From Candidatus Sungiibacteriota bacterium (lineage in GTDB: Bacteria; Patescibacteriota; Minisyncoccia; Sungbacterales; HO2-52-23), in assembly GCA_016206285.1 (NCBI GenBank), contig JACQRW010000021.1, positions 1 to 35,840 on the forward strand: a DNA stretch of 35,840 nucleotides, in the 5' to 3' direction. The translations under genes were made by a program, and so were the position numbers. Position 1 is the stretch's first letter. Each line of letters begins with the position of its first letter. Under the pieces are notes generated by a model, which was not told the origin of the DNA, did not search any database, and saw nothing but the letters and a program-made list of their open reading frames with translations. Positions 15,823-24,013 of this stretch are shown piece by piece.

Positions 15823-16566
15823 ATGGACTCCATCCTCTCTCTTCAAAACATCTCCAAGACATTTTCGGAAAAACCCGGAGAAGATTTGCATGTGCTCGAA
15901 CATATCAATCTTGAGATCGGGCATGGAGAGTTCTTTGTGCTGCTTGGACCGTCCGGATCGGGCAAATCAACAATCCTGCGCATCATGAGCGGACTTGAAA
16001 AGTCATACTCTGGCACGATGCAATGGGAAAATGGCATCACGCAGACAGACATGAGTTTTGTATTCCAGCAATTCGCGCTCTTGCCATGGCTGACCGTATA
16101 TGAAAACGCGGAAATGGGCTTGATCATGCGAAAGGACCTGACCGCGGATATGCGGCGCGTTATCGTCATGAAAGAATTGCGCGAACTTGGCCTTGAGCGG
16201 TTTGCACACGCGCACCCCCATGAACTTTCCGGCGGCATGCGCCAGCGCACAGGCATTGCACGCGCCATCGCGACAAACCCCAAGATCATTTTCCTTGATG
16301 AGCCGTTTTCAGAAGTGGATTCTTTTACCGCACGGGAACTGCGCAAAGACCTGCTCGCGATCTGGGAGCGCCGAAAAATGACTATTGTGATGGTTACGCA
16401 CCTGATCGAGGAGGCAATAGAACTTGCAGACCGCATCGCGATCCTGACGCCCCGCCCGGGAAAGATCGAAAAGACCATCACCAATCCCCTGCCGCGTCCG
16501 CGCAACATCCGCTCCCCGGAATCATATAAGCTGGAGGATGAAATGTATGCTATTATAGAGCCATAA
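15823..16566 (+). CDS. ABC transporter ATP-binding protein (SsuB/TauB-like)
   Basis: This 247-aa ATPase has Walker A GPSGSGKST (about 45-53), Q-loop VFQQFALLPW, signature LSGGMRQR (about 137-144), Walker B IIFLDEPFSEVD and a switch His in VMVTHLIEEA. The FALLPW and GGMRQR forms are typical of the SsuB/TauB/NrtD group, matching the upstream permease. One permease and one ATPase would assemble as homodimers. The operon ends here; no terminator is obvious before the repeats. Confidence 0.92.
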   Translation: MDSILSLQNISKTFSEKPGEDLHVLEHINLEIGHGEFFVLLGPSGSGKSTILRIMSGLEKSYSGTMQWENGITQTDMSFVFQQFALLPWLTVYENAEMGLIMRKDLTADMRRVIVMKELRELGLERFAHAHPHELSGGMRQRTGIARAIATNPKIIFLDEPFSEVDSFTARELRKDLLAIWERRKMTIVMVTHLIEEAIELADRIAILTPRPGKIEKTITNPLPRPRNIRSPESYKLEDEMYAIIEP

Positions 16567-16577
16567 AATAAACTCAT

Positions 16578-16715
16578 GTCTCAAAAATCTGGATGAAAAA
16601 ACGAACGTTGAGGAACGAAACCGTGAGGCTTTTTCAGACAGATTTGAGACTACTCCCGTAAGTAAACCGAGAAAAAATACGAATGTTTCGAGCGCGAAAC
16701 CATGAATATTTTGAG
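16578..16715. repeat. Inverted and direct repeats before dedA
   Basis: GTCTCAAAAATCTGGATGAA (16578-16597) is mirrored by TTTTTCAGACAGATTTGAGAC ending at about 16652, forming an imperfect inverted repeat around a Gly/Arg-codon-free spacer. Within and after it, two diverged direct copies share an ACGAAnGTT...GAGnnCGAAACCnTGA core (about 16597-16633 and 16679-16705). No gene is present. A palindromic intergenic element is likely. Confidence 0.55.
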
Positions 16716-16739
16716 CCGAATCGGTCAACATCCAACAAA

Positions 16740-17309
16740 ATGCACCATACCCTCCTCTATTATCTCACCATCTGGAAGCCGCTCGGATACGGCATTGTGT
16801 TTTTGGGCATGATCTTTGAGGGAGATGCTATTTTATTCGGGGCTGTATTTCTGGCCAGAGAAGGTTTTTTCAATTTGCAGACGGTTCTTGCAGTTGTTCT
16901 GGGCGGAGTGCTTATCGGCGATCTCCTGTGGTATCACCTTGGCATACTTGCAAACCGCTCGCACCCCCGGATCAAAGAATGGATCACCCGCATGGCTGCT
17001 CCGCTTGACAGCCAGCTTGCCGACCGGCCGTTTCACTGCTTTCTGCTTTCCAAATTTATCTTTATCGGCCATGGCGTGATCGCCAGAGCCGGCATGGTAC
17101 GCATGCCCATGCGAAAATTTATGTCATCCGACATTCCGGCAACTTTGGTTTGGATAATCGCAGTGGGTTCGCTCGGTTACTTCTCCAGCATTTCGCTCGC
17201 CCTGCTGCGCCGCTACCTCCGATTTGCCGAATTGGGCCTGTTATTCAGTTTGGTCCTCTTTCTGCTGGTCTTGAGCATTGCAAAACAATACTCCCGCAAG
17301 GTGCTGTAA
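16740..17309 (+). CDS. DedA family membrane protein
   Basis: This 189-aa protein is taken to start at 16740 (MHHTLLYYL). It matches DedA/SNARE-associated proteins: a first helix with LGMIFEGDAILFGAVFLAREG (conserved acidic residue within the membrane) and a GGVLIGDLLWYHLG helix. A basic SKFIFIGHGVIARAGMVRMP stretch follows. The conserved Arg sits at the expected place after the Gly-rich turn. DedA proteins are thought to translocate undecaprenyl phosphate or other lipids. The longer frame from 16683 runs into the repeats and is rejected. Confidence 0.85.
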   Translation: MHHTLLYYLTIWKPLGYGIVFLGMIFEGDAILFGAVFLAREGFFNLQTVLAVVLGGVLIGDLLWYHLGILANRSHPRIKEWITRMAAPLDSQLADRPFHCFLLSKFIFIGHGVIARAGMVRMPMRKFMSSDIPATLVWIIAVGSLGYFSSISLALLRRYLRFAELGLLFSLVLFLLVLSIAKQYSRKVL

Positions 17310-17412
17310 ATTTATTTGCAACAAAATACAGATGCTCTATAATGAAGTGAGCGAACGAACGCAGATATAATATAGAGAAAAAGATGGCAGGCAGATTCTT
17401 AATTCGGCTCTT

Positions 17413-18327
17413 ATGCGGCAAAATCAGAATCAAAAGGTTATTGTCTTGATTGAAGATGAAAAAATCATCGCGCAATTGCTCGTGAAAAAGCTTGAAGCAT
17501 CCGGATATATTGTCAAAACAGCTGACGACGGACAAAAAGGCATCGCATTGGTCAAGGAAACCAACCCGGATATGATCCTTTTGGACATGATGCTGCCAAA
17601 AGTAGACGGTTTTGGCGTGCTGGAAGCGCTGCGAAATGAGCATATCATCCCTAAAATTCCTTTGATCATTATTTCCAATTCCGGACAACAGATCGAGGTT
17701 GGCCGCGCACTGAAGCTTGGCGCCCGCGACTATCTGATTAAAGTGAACTTCGACCCGCAGGATGTTGCTGTGAAAGTAAACGAGATTTTTTCCTCATCCG
17801 ATGAACCTATGGAGGACAAGAAACCGCATGTTCAGACATCGCGCGAGATGAATTCTGCTTCAATCTCTTCAACAAACACGGCAAAACAGAATGACCCGGG
17901 AATGCCTACCCCCGGACAGGTTCCGTCTGTCCCATACGCACCAAAACCAAAAGGCAGTCCCCGCGTGCTCCTGATTGAAGACGATGTTATGCTGGTACAG
18001 CTGCTTGAGCGGAAACTGCTCCAGCAGAATAAGTATGATGTGCATAAGGCATCTGACATACCGCAAGCGCGAATCACACTCGCCCAATACGGCGCAGATA
18101 TCATTCTGCTCGATATTGTGCTCCCGGGAACCGATGGATTTACTTTTTTAAGCGAACTGAAGACAAACCCGGACTGGAAAGATATCCCCGTTATTATTAC
18201 GTCCAATCTTGGACAACAAGAGGAAATACAACGCGGTATGGACAATGGCGCAGTTGATTATGTTGTCAAAGCGCATACCAACCCCCAGGAAATCATTGAA
18301 AAAATAGACAAGATACTTATTAAATAA
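17413..18327 (+). CDS. Tandem-receiver (REC-REC) response regulator without an output domain
   Basis: This 304-aa protein has two complete receiver domains. REC1 has an acidic pair in IEDE (14-16), phosphoacceptor D58 (LLDMMLP), a switch Ser in IISNSGQ and Lys110. REC2 has IEDD (188-191), D234 (LLDIVLP), TSN at about 263-265 and a Lys in YVVKAH. They are joined by a Pro/Ser/Thr-rich linker (about 130-180). There is no DNA-binding or enzymatic domain, so it may work as a phosphate shuttle or protein-binding switch for the histidine kinase encoded 2.3 kb downstream in the same unit. A TATAAT (17366-17371) supplies a possible promoter. Confidence 0.9.
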   Translation: MRQNQNQKVIVLIEDEKIIAQLLVKKLEASGYIVKTADDGQKGIALVKETNPDMILLDMMLPKVDGFGVLEALRNEHIIPKIPLIIISNSGQQIEVGRALKLGARDYLIKVNFDPQDVAVKVNEIFSSSDEPMEDKKPHVQTSREMNSASISSTNTAKQNDPGMPTPGQVPSVPYAPKPKGSPRVLLIEDDVMLVQLLERKLLQQNKYDVHKASDIPQARITLAQYGADIILLDIVLPGTDGFTFLSELKTNPDWKDIPVIITSNLGQQEEIQRGMDNGAVDYVVKAHTNPQEIIEKIDKILIK

Positions 18328-18340
18328 TAATACAAAAAAT

Positions 18341-19540
18341 ATGGCAATACGCGCAGGGGTCGGATTAAGCACTCTTCGGGACTCGTATCGCGCCGGATAC
18401 GAGGCATATAATCTTGCAATGCAGCGCATGGGAAGCGACAAAGCTGATTTTCTTTTTGTGTTTTCATCGGTCGCGTTTGACCAGCAGGAAGTCATCCGGG
18501 CAGTCCGTGAAGCAAGCAACAACACCCCACTCACCGGCTGTACGGATGCTGGCGGTATAACCGCCGAGGGTCCAAATCAAAAATCCGTTGCGGTTATGGC
18601 AATACAGTCGGACACTATTGCATTTACCAACGGCATCGGCGGAGACATTAAAACAAACGCCCGGCTCGCGGGACAGGCTTTTGCCAAAGACATCGTATCG
18701 CGTTCGCAGAGTCCGTTACATACGCTTATCATGCTGCCGGACGTATTGACAGGTAACGGCGCGGATATCGTGCGAGGAGCCATTGACGCGCTCGGACCTC
18801 ATTTTCCGCTCGTCGGAGGCGCTGCAGGCGATGATTTTCTTTTTGAAAAAACATACCAATACTGCAATGACCAAGTTTTGAGCGGCACAGTTGCCGGCGT
18901 AGGGCTTTCCGGATCATTTACGTTCGGCATCGGCGTACGGCACGGCTGGCTTCCCATCGGCATTCCCATGAAAGTCACCAAATCGCACGGCGCCGTGGTG
19001 GAAGAACTCGACAACAGACCGGCCATCTCCATTTACCAGGATTACTTCGGAGAAAAAGCCGAGGATCTGAAAAAAGAGCCTCTTGCACGCATGGCAATTA
19101 CCTATCCGCTCGGCATTAAAGCTCCGGAACTCGATGAATACCTTATCCGGGATCCGATTACGGTAGATGACAAAGGCGCCATTACATGCGCGGCGGAAAT
19201 ACCCGAGGGCTCTGAAATACGGCTCATGATCGGCAGTAAAGAACACGCCATCGAGGCAGCACAGGAAGCAGCCCGAAAACTCATGAGAGACTTTGAAGCC
19301 GCGGGGTCAAAGCCGAAGCTTTTGCTCATGTTCAACTGCATCGCCCGCGAAAAACTTTTTGCGCAGAAAGCAAAAGATGAGATCGAGGCCGTTATGGAGA
19401 TCATCGGCAGAGATGTGCCTTTGTTGGGATTTTATACCTACGGCGAAGTGGCGCCCATTGCCGGAGAATCCCGCGACGCTGCAAAAATCAACACGCGGTT
19501 TTATAACGAAACAATCGTCATGTGCGCGATCGGCGAGTAA
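18341..19540 (+). CDS. FIST-domain sensory protein
   Basis: This 399-aa soluble protein has a FIST N domain (about 30-225) followed by a FIST C domain (about 226-380). It includes the diagnostic LLGFYTYGEVAP stretch and an internal LVGGAAGDD motif. FIST domains bind small ligands, probably amino acids, and often sit next to histidine kinases. It lies 13 bases after the tandem-REC gene and one base before the binding-protein gene, so it is part of one signalling operon. There is no signal peptide, so the protein is cytoplasmic. Confidence 0.87.
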   Translation: MAIRAGVGLSTLRDSYRAGYEAYNLAMQRMGSDKADFLFVFSSVAFDQQEVIRAVREASNNTPLTGCTDAGGITAEGPNQKSVAVMAIQSDTIAFTNGIGGDIKTNARLAGQAFAKDIVSRSQSPLHTLIMLPDVLTGNGADIVRGAIDALGPHFPLVGGAAGDDFLFEKTYQYCNDQVLSGTVAGVGLSGSFTFGIGVRHGWLPIGIPMKVTKSHGAVVEELDNRPAISIYQDYFGEKAEDLKKEPLARMAITYPLGIKAPELDEYLIRDPITVDDKGAITCAAEIPEGSEIRLMIGSKEHAIEAAQEAARKLMRDFEAAGSKPKLLLMFNCIAREKLFAQKAKDEIEAVMEIIGRDVPLLGFYTYGEVAPIAGESRDAAKINTRFYNETIVMCAIGE

Positions 19541-19541
19541 T

Positions 19542-20567
19542 ATGAAAAAAAATATCGCTATTTTTACGGCGCTCCTTCTCATAACCATCGGTACGGCATG
19601 GTGGATGCGGTATCGGACGGCACCGGCGTCAGCGCCAAAAATATATCGGATTGGTATTTTATCCCGCGGCAAAGGCTCATATGAAGTTGCTGTAAAAGGA
19701 TTTCAGGAGCGGTTGCGTGAATTCGGCTATGTGGAAGGACAAAATGTGGCATATGATATCCGATATGTTTCCACTCCTGAAGAATTGGATAAAGCCGCGA
19801 ATGATTTTGCCGCCGCAGGAGTTGACCTGATCAATACCTATTCAACCCCCGCAACCCAGGCGGCATTCAAAGCAACGCAACAGATACAAAACCCGATCCC
19901 GGTTGTTTTTGCTTCCATTGCCGATCCCATTGCCGCAGGAGTGGTCAACGGCATACAAGAATCGGGAACCAATGCAACCGGGGTCATTAGTCTTTCCACG
20001 GAACTGACTGCAAAACGCATTGAATTCCTGGCCAGGATAGTGCCGGGAATTAAAAGAATCGCCATGCCCCGGACTGCGGAAGAATTGAATGACGTTGCGG
20101 CAAATAAATCAGCGGCAATAGGCGTGCAAGCGGCCAAAGATGCGGGAATAGAGCTTACGCTCTTTCCGGTGCATACCAAAGAAGAAAATGCCTCGACATC
20201 ACCCAAAATAACCGGACGGAAGGTGCAGGGTATGATCGTGGGCGGCGATTCATTGATCTGGAGCAGTCTTGACCTGTATATCAAACAAGCCATAAAAGAA
20301 AAAATCCCGTTTAGCGCTTTCGATACCGACCAGGTCAAACGCGGCGCTTTGATCGGGTTCGGACCCGATTATGCGGTCATGGGACAGCAAGCCGCCACCA
20401 TTTCGCACCAGATATTGCAAGGAAAAAAGCCCGGAGAAATTCCGATCGAGACACCGCGCAAACTGTTGTTGTCCGTCAATCTTGATACAGCCCGGGCTAT
20501 TGGCATTACCCTTGATCCGCAGCTGATCAAGGAAGCTGATGTGGTCATCGGCAAACAGGAAGAATAA
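19542..20567 (+). CDS. Membrane-tethered ABC-type substrate-binding protein (PF04392-like)
   Basis: This 341-aa protein starts at 19542 (MKKNIAIFTALLLITIG); the longer frame from 19293 overlaps the FIST gene and is rejected. The N-terminal helix lacks a lipobox and a clear cleavage site, so it is likely a membrane anchor. The fold is that of ABC_sub_bind proteins: KIYRIGILSRGKGSYEVAVKGFQ, FGYVEGQNV, IPVVFASIADPIAAG and GVISLST. It is not beside its usual permease. It sits between FIST and histidine kinase genes, so a ligand-sensing role for the kinase is inferred. Confidence 0.85.
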   Translation: MKKNIAIFTALLLITIGTAWWMRYRTAPASAPKIYRIGILSRGKGSYEVAVKGFQERLREFGYVEGQNVAYDIRYVSTPEELDKAANDFAAAGVDLINTYSTPATQAAFKATQQIQNPIPVVFASIADPIAAGVVNGIQESGTNATGVISLSTELTAKRIEFLARIVPGIKRIAMPRTAEELNDVAANKSAAIGVQAAKDAGIELTLFPVHTKEENASTSPKITGRKVQGMIVGGDSLIWSSLDLYIKQAIKEKIPFSAFDTDQVKRGALIGFGPDYAVMGQQAATISHQILQGKKPGEIPIETPRKLLLSVNLDTARAIGITLDPQLIKEADVVIGKQEE

Positions 20568-20582
20568 CAAAAGTAGGACTCT

Positions 20583-22310
20583 ATGCCGCAATTTTGGACA
20601 ATGCTGACCCGACAAGGGATATTTTTCGTACTGACCGTGTTCGGACTTATCGCGATCAACGCGGCATGGCTGATCCCCACACTGCGCAACACGCGCACCG
20701 CGGCATCAGTATTCAGTCTCACGGTTGCAGAACGCATCCAATCGGAAATCAACGGTTCGCTCGAAAATGCGCTCACCGACGCGCAAGAGGCGGCACAGGA
20801 AGTTGCCGACGAGCGGAATGCCGGCACTTCGTTTCGCAATCTCTTGCGGCACCATGCCATCTTTACCAGCGTGGCGCTTGTCACCAGAAGCGGCAAAGAA
20901 TTGATCCGTATTGACCGGTCGGGCAAGGTTATAACCGATCAGTATATTGACCAGTCCCGCAATGCGTCTCTCTATCTTGCCCTGCAAGGCACACCGGCAT
21001 TTTCTCTCCCGTTTCTCTCCCCCGAAGGCGAACCGCATATAACTCTGACTATCCCGATACCTGCCGCGGAGGCCTTATTCAACGAAGTACTCATTGCCGA
21101 GTTGAACGTGCAAAATCTGCTCTCCATTATCCGCTCGCCGAACATCGGACAAGGACATGTATATGTGCTTGACCGCGAAGGAACCGAAATCCTGCAGCCG
21201 GACCTGAACAAAATTTTGCAGCATCGAAACTTCAGCAGCCGTCCGATCGTAACCAAAGTTCTCGTTGATGCGGCAATTGCCGACGGACTTGCTCCGGATG
21301 ACAGATATATCAATGAATACGGCGAGGATACCTTTACCGTAGGCATGCCGATTCCGGTCGTAAAGTGGGGAGTTTTCGTGGAACAGCCGCGCAGTCAGGC
21401 GCTGGCAAGCGAGCGGCAAACAATTGCGCTTGCAATCGGCACGTCCCTGCTCGCCATTATTATTTTCCTTGTCATTGCCCGAAGCACCATCAAGCTGCAG
21501 CAGCTCACCGAAGCGCAGACGCGGCTGCTGCTTGAAAATGACCAGAGCGCAAAAATGCTGGTACGGCGCGATATGGAGCTTACCGGAGCCAACGCCCGTC
21601 TGCTTGAGCTTGACAAGACAAAATCAGAATTTGTCTCCGTTGCGGCGCACCAGCTGCGCACGCCGCTTACCGCCCTTCGCTGGTCATATCAGGCCATGCT
21701 TGATGGCGACATGGGCGAGACAAATGAAGAACAGAAAAAAATACTACGGGACGGATTGCAGGCGACCCTGCAGATGATCACGCTGATCAACGATCTCCTC
21801 AATGTCGCGCGCATCGAAGAAGGACGCTTCGGATTCGAGTTTATCATGCAACCGCTTGAGCCTATACTTGCAGCCCTGCTTCCCCGCTTTGAGAAAATAG
21901 CCCGTGAAAAATCAGTAACTATAATTTTTCAACCCGCTCCGACAGCGCTCCCGCCGCTTTTTCTTGACGCGGAAAAGATAGCTATCGTAATAGACAATCT
22001 CCTCGATAATGCCCTCAAATATACGGCCCCCGGCGGATCCGTCACATTACGCGTGATCAACGGCAAAACAAACATCAGAATCGAGGTTGAAGACACCGGA
22101 ATCGGCATTCCCCACGACCAGATTCACCGCATATTCAACAAATTTTTCCGCACTACCAATGCCATGCTTTTTCAGACATCGGGCAACGGCCTTGGACTTT
22201 ATCTTGCCAAAAATATCGTGGAAACGCACGGCGGAGACATGTTTGTCGAAAGTACCGAAGGAAAAGGGAGCGTATTCTCTTTTACACTGCCGGTCGGAAA
22301 GGCCTCGTAA
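20583..22310 (+). CDS. Membrane histidine kinase with extracellular CACHE-like sensor
   Basis: This 575-aa protein has TM1 (about 13-33), an extracytoplasmic alpha/beta sensor (34-280) with the GHVYVLDREGTEI and FTVGMPIPVVKWGVFVEQP features of double-CACHE domains, and TM2 (about 281-300). A coiled coil (305-345) precedes the kinase core: HisKA with H356 in AAHQLRTPLTAL, N-box DNLLDNALKYT (471-481), G1 DTGIGIP (504-510) and G2 GNGLGLYLAK (534-543). No HAMP is evident. It lies 15 bases after the binding-protein gene, with no DNA-binding regulator nearby, only the tandem-REC protein. Confidence 0.9.
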   Translation: MPQFWTMLTRQGIFFVLTVFGLIAINAAWLIPTLRNTRTAASVFSLTVAERIQSEINGSLENALTDAQEAAQEVADERNAGTSFRNLLRHHAIFTSVALVTRSGKELIRIDRSGKVITDQYIDQSRNASLYLALQGTPAFSLPFLSPEGEPHITLTIPIPAAEALFNEVLIAELNVQNLLSIIRSPNIGQGHVYVLDREGTEILQPDLNKILQHRNFSSRPIVTKVLVDAAIADGLAPDDRYINEYGEDTFTVGMPIPVVKWGVFVEQPRSQALASERQTIALAIGTSLLAIIIFLVIARSTIKLQQLTEAQTRLLLENDQSAKMLVRRDMELTGANARLLELDKTKSEFVSVAAHQLRTPLTALRWSYQAMLDGDMGETNEEQKKILRDGLQATLQMITLINDLLNVARIEEGRFGFEFIMQPLEPILAALLPRFEKIAREKSVTIIFQPAPTALPPLFLDAEKIAIVIDNLLDNALKYTAPGGSVTLRVINGKTNIRIEVEDTGIGIPHDQIHRIFNKFFRTTNAMLFQTSGNGLGLYLAKNIVETHGGDMFVESTEGKGSVFSFTLPVGKAS

Positions 22311-22327
22311 TTTCAGTTGTTTCGTGA

Positions 22328-22333
22328 TATACT
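22328..22333 (+). promoter_or_regulatory. Extended -10 box of the HMA-like gene
   Basis: TGATATACT places TATACT seven bases before the ATG at 22341 and selects that start over the in-frame ATG at 22317. Confidence 0.55.
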
Positions 22334-22340
22334 CTTTCAC

Positions 22341-22604
22341 ATGAAAACAATCACCTTACATCCGTCCCGGATCGGCTGCCCATCCATACCCGGCACCATG
22401 AAAGGCATGATGCTTTCCATACCGGGTGTCGAGAATGTTATCGTACGCTACGAGGATCGCTCCCTCGACGTGACATTCGATGAGACAAAAATATCGCCGG
22501 AAGAGATCATCAAAAAAATAGGCCAGGAAACCGGCCTTGCCCTTGAAGTCGGCGAACCCGGCGGTTCAAAACCGGGCGGAGCCGCAGAAACCTGCCCGAT
22601 GTAA
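22341..22604 (+). CDS. HMA-like (heavy-metal-associated fold) small protein with incomplete metal motif
   Basis: This 87-aa protein has the ferredoxin-like HMA fold: a first strand TITLHPS, then GCPSIPGTMKGM, SIPGVENVIVRYEDRSLDVTF and a SPEEIIKKIGQETG helix. The usual CxxC metal site has only one Cys (C13); Ile occupies the second position. The Gly/Pro-rich C-terminal tail ends with another Cys. Metal chaperone function is therefore uncertain. It directly precedes tRNA-Ser, five bases away, and is probably cotranscribed with it. Confidence 0.75.
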   Translation: MKTITLHPSRIGCPSIPGTMKGMMLSIPGVENVIVRYEDRSLDVTFDETKISPEEIIKKIGQETGLALEVGEPGGSKPGGAAETCPM

Positions 22605-22609
22605 TTTTT

Positions 22610-22696
22610 GGAGGAGTGGCTGAGCGGCTGAAGGCGACGGTCTTGAAAACCGTTATACGGGAAACCGTATCGTGAGTTCGAATCTCACCTCCTCCG
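22610..22696 (+). tRNA. tRNA-Ser (anticodon UGA)
   Basis: The 87-nt gene has acceptor stem GGAGGAG/CTCCTCC and anticodon stem ACGGT/ACCGT around loop CTTGAAA (UGA). It has a long variable arm ATACGG-GAAA-CCGTAT (class II tRNA) and T-arm GTGAG-TTCGAAT-CTCAC. The CCA tail is not encoded. Confidence 0.95.
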
Positions 22697-22701
22697 CCTT
22701 C

Positions 22702-22747
22702 GTCCGCCCGAGGCGGACTATGGCGGATAGAATCCGCTATCATAGTT
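22702..22747. repeat. Double hairpin downstream of tRNA-Ser
   Basis: A perfect GTCCGCC/GGCGGAC inverted repeat (22702-22718) is followed by GCGGAT-AGA-ATCCGC with flanking CTATG/CATAG pairing. It may end or process the tRNA transcript; the sequence type also recurs as an intergenic repeat in related genomes (recalled, not searched). Confidence 0.5.
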
Positions 22748-22786
22748 TGATTTTCCTATCGTTCCTTTTTCTGCTATGATCTGTAT

Positions 22787-23440
22787 ATGAATAAAAGAAG
22801 AGGGACTATTGATTTGCGCAATAGTCGCAGTAAAATTTCCGAAACACACGCTCCGGCACAAACTACGGCTCAAAAGCGACCCCCGACATTGGCCCATGCG
22901 ATATTGGCACCTGCCACGTTTTCGCTGCCTGAAGAGCGCGACCGGCACCCGAAAGAAGCGGCACAACCCGACATGCCCCCGCTGCCCCAATCTCTTGAGT
23001 GGACCGCATTCGAGCACGAACAAGTTGATTTCGGACATGCGTGGTATGCAGTACCCGGAGGCATCATGGCTATTCTTTTCGCGTTGGCGCTCTGGGTGCA
23101 GAATTATTTCTTTGCCCTGTTTGTTATAATCGCATTCGCAACATTCATGCTCTTCCGCAACCAGCCGCCGAGAAAAATCGCGTTTTCCATCAGCCATGAC
23201 GGCATCCGCGCAGGCAAGACGCTCTACCAGATTTCCCGCATCAAATCATTCTGGATATTCAACCGGCCCGAGCACCCGGAACTCTCGCTCGAAACCTCGC
23301 AGACGTTCTCTCCGTATGTCCGCCTCCCGCTCGGCACTACAGACCAGCAACACGTGCGCGAACTCCTGCTCACTCTGCTCCCGGAAGAGCAGCACCAGCA
23401 GTTTCTCATGGACGAGATCATGCGCATCATCGGGTTTTAA
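22787..23440 (+). CDS. Membrane protein with C-terminal PH-like domain (DUF5673-like)
   Basis: This 217-aa protein has a disordered N-terminal third (about 1-70, rich in Pro, Ala and charged residues) and then two membrane helices (about 85-125). A small beta domain follows, in which ISHDGIRAGKTLYQISRIKSFWIF, then PYVRLPLG and a final helix, match the DUF5673 pattern common in CPR bacteria. The function is unknown. The ATG is six bases after TATGAT (22775-22780), an extended -10 (TGCTATGAT), so the mRNA is probably leaderless. Confidence 0.75.
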   Translation: MNKRRGTIDLRNSRSKISETHAPAQTTAQKRPPTLAHAILAPATFSLPEERDRHPKEAAQPDMPPLPQSLEWTAFEHEQVDFGHAWYAVPGGIMAILFALALWVQNYFFALFVIIAFATFMLFRNQPPRKIAFSISHDGIRAGKTLYQISRIKSFWIFNRPEHPELSLETSQTFSPYVRLPLGTTDQQHVRELLLTLLPEEQHQQFLMDEIMRIIGF

Positions 23441-23473
23441 AGCACCTCGCTTCAGAATCCGATCAAAATCCTA

Positions 23474-23515
23474 TTTACTCCCATTCTGTTACGATCGTAT
23501 GAGAATGAGAGTAAA
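23474..23515. repeat. Imperfect 14-bp hairpin
   Basis: TTTACTCCCATTCT and AGAATGAGAGTAAA pair with one mismatch around a 14-base loop. It has no T-run, so its role is unclear; it lies between a CDS and the tRNA-Arg promoter. Confidence 0.5.
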
Positions 23516-23532
23516 CACGCCTGCTGCATGGG

Positions 23533-23561
23533 TTGCGTTATTCGTTAAAAACAGGTATGGT
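23533..23561 (+). promoter_or_regulatory. Promoter of tRNA-Arg
   Basis: TTGCGT (23533-23538), a 17-base spacer, then TATGGT (23556-23561), 12 bases before the tRNA 5' end. The downstream DUF5674 gene is probably on the same transcript. Confidence 0.55.
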
Positions 23562-23573
23562 GTGTCGTGTTAA

Positions 23574-23645
23574 GCCCTCGTCGTTCAACGGATAGGACAT
23601 AAGATTGCGGATCTTAAAATAGAGGTTCGATTCCTCTCGAGGGCA
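23574..23645 (+). tRNA. tRNA-Arg (anticodon GCG)
   Basis: The 72-nt gene has acceptor GCCCTCG/CGAGGGC with discriminator A, D-stem GTTC/GGAC, anticodon stem TAAGA/TCTTA with loop TTGCGGA (GCG), and T-arm AGAGG-TTCGATT-CCTCT. No CCA is encoded. GCG is unusual: bacteria normally read CGC with the inosine-modified ACG anticodon. Confidence 0.9.
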
Positions 23646-23662
23646 TTCGTAGGTTTAACGCT

Positions 23663-24013
23663 ATGAATATCAAAATAGTCGAGAACACAATCTCTCTCCA
23701 AGAACTTCGGGAAGTTGCCAAAGAGTTTTATGGGACGATGGTGAAGGGCGTGGTAGATATTGAAAAAGAAATTGCCGCGTTCGGCGGAGAGTACCATGCC
23801 GATGCCAATCAAATAATCAGAGCGCGCGGGTCAAACCAAAGCGACGTGTGGGGATTTAATGTCTATTTTGACAGGCCGCGGGATTCATGGATTGAATATA
23901 TTTCCCTCATCAATATCAGGCCGCAGGCCGGCAATATGGGGATGGAAATACAAGATCAGGATATCAGAGACAAAATAAAGGCGATCATAAACTCAAAAAT
24001 AGAAGCAGCATGA
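23663..24013 (+). CDS. DUF5674-like protein
   Basis: This 116-aa protein follows tRNA-Arg by 17 bases. The sequence LQELREVAKEFYGTMVKGVVDIEK, the FGGEYHADAN turn, the SNQSDVWGFNVYFDRP strand pair and the NIRPQAGNMGMEI segment match the small CPR family DUF5674. No catalytic function is known. Its stop overlaps the next start (ATGA), so the pair is translationally coupled. Confidence 0.8.
   Translation: MNIKIVENTISLQELREVAKEFYGTMVKGVVDIEKEIAAFGGEYHADANQIIRARGSNQSDVWGFNVYFDRPRDSWIEYISLINIRPQAGNMGMEIQDQDIRDKIKAIINSKIEAA

Noticed and set aside
19293-19541. Extended start of the binding-protein gene
   Set aside because: The added 83 residues overlap the FIST gene in another frame and precede an obvious membrane-anchor start at 19542.
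22787-23440. DUF5673-like gene as a stand-alone kinase or enzyme
   Set aside because: Only a membrane anchor and a small beta domain are visible; there are no catalytic residues.
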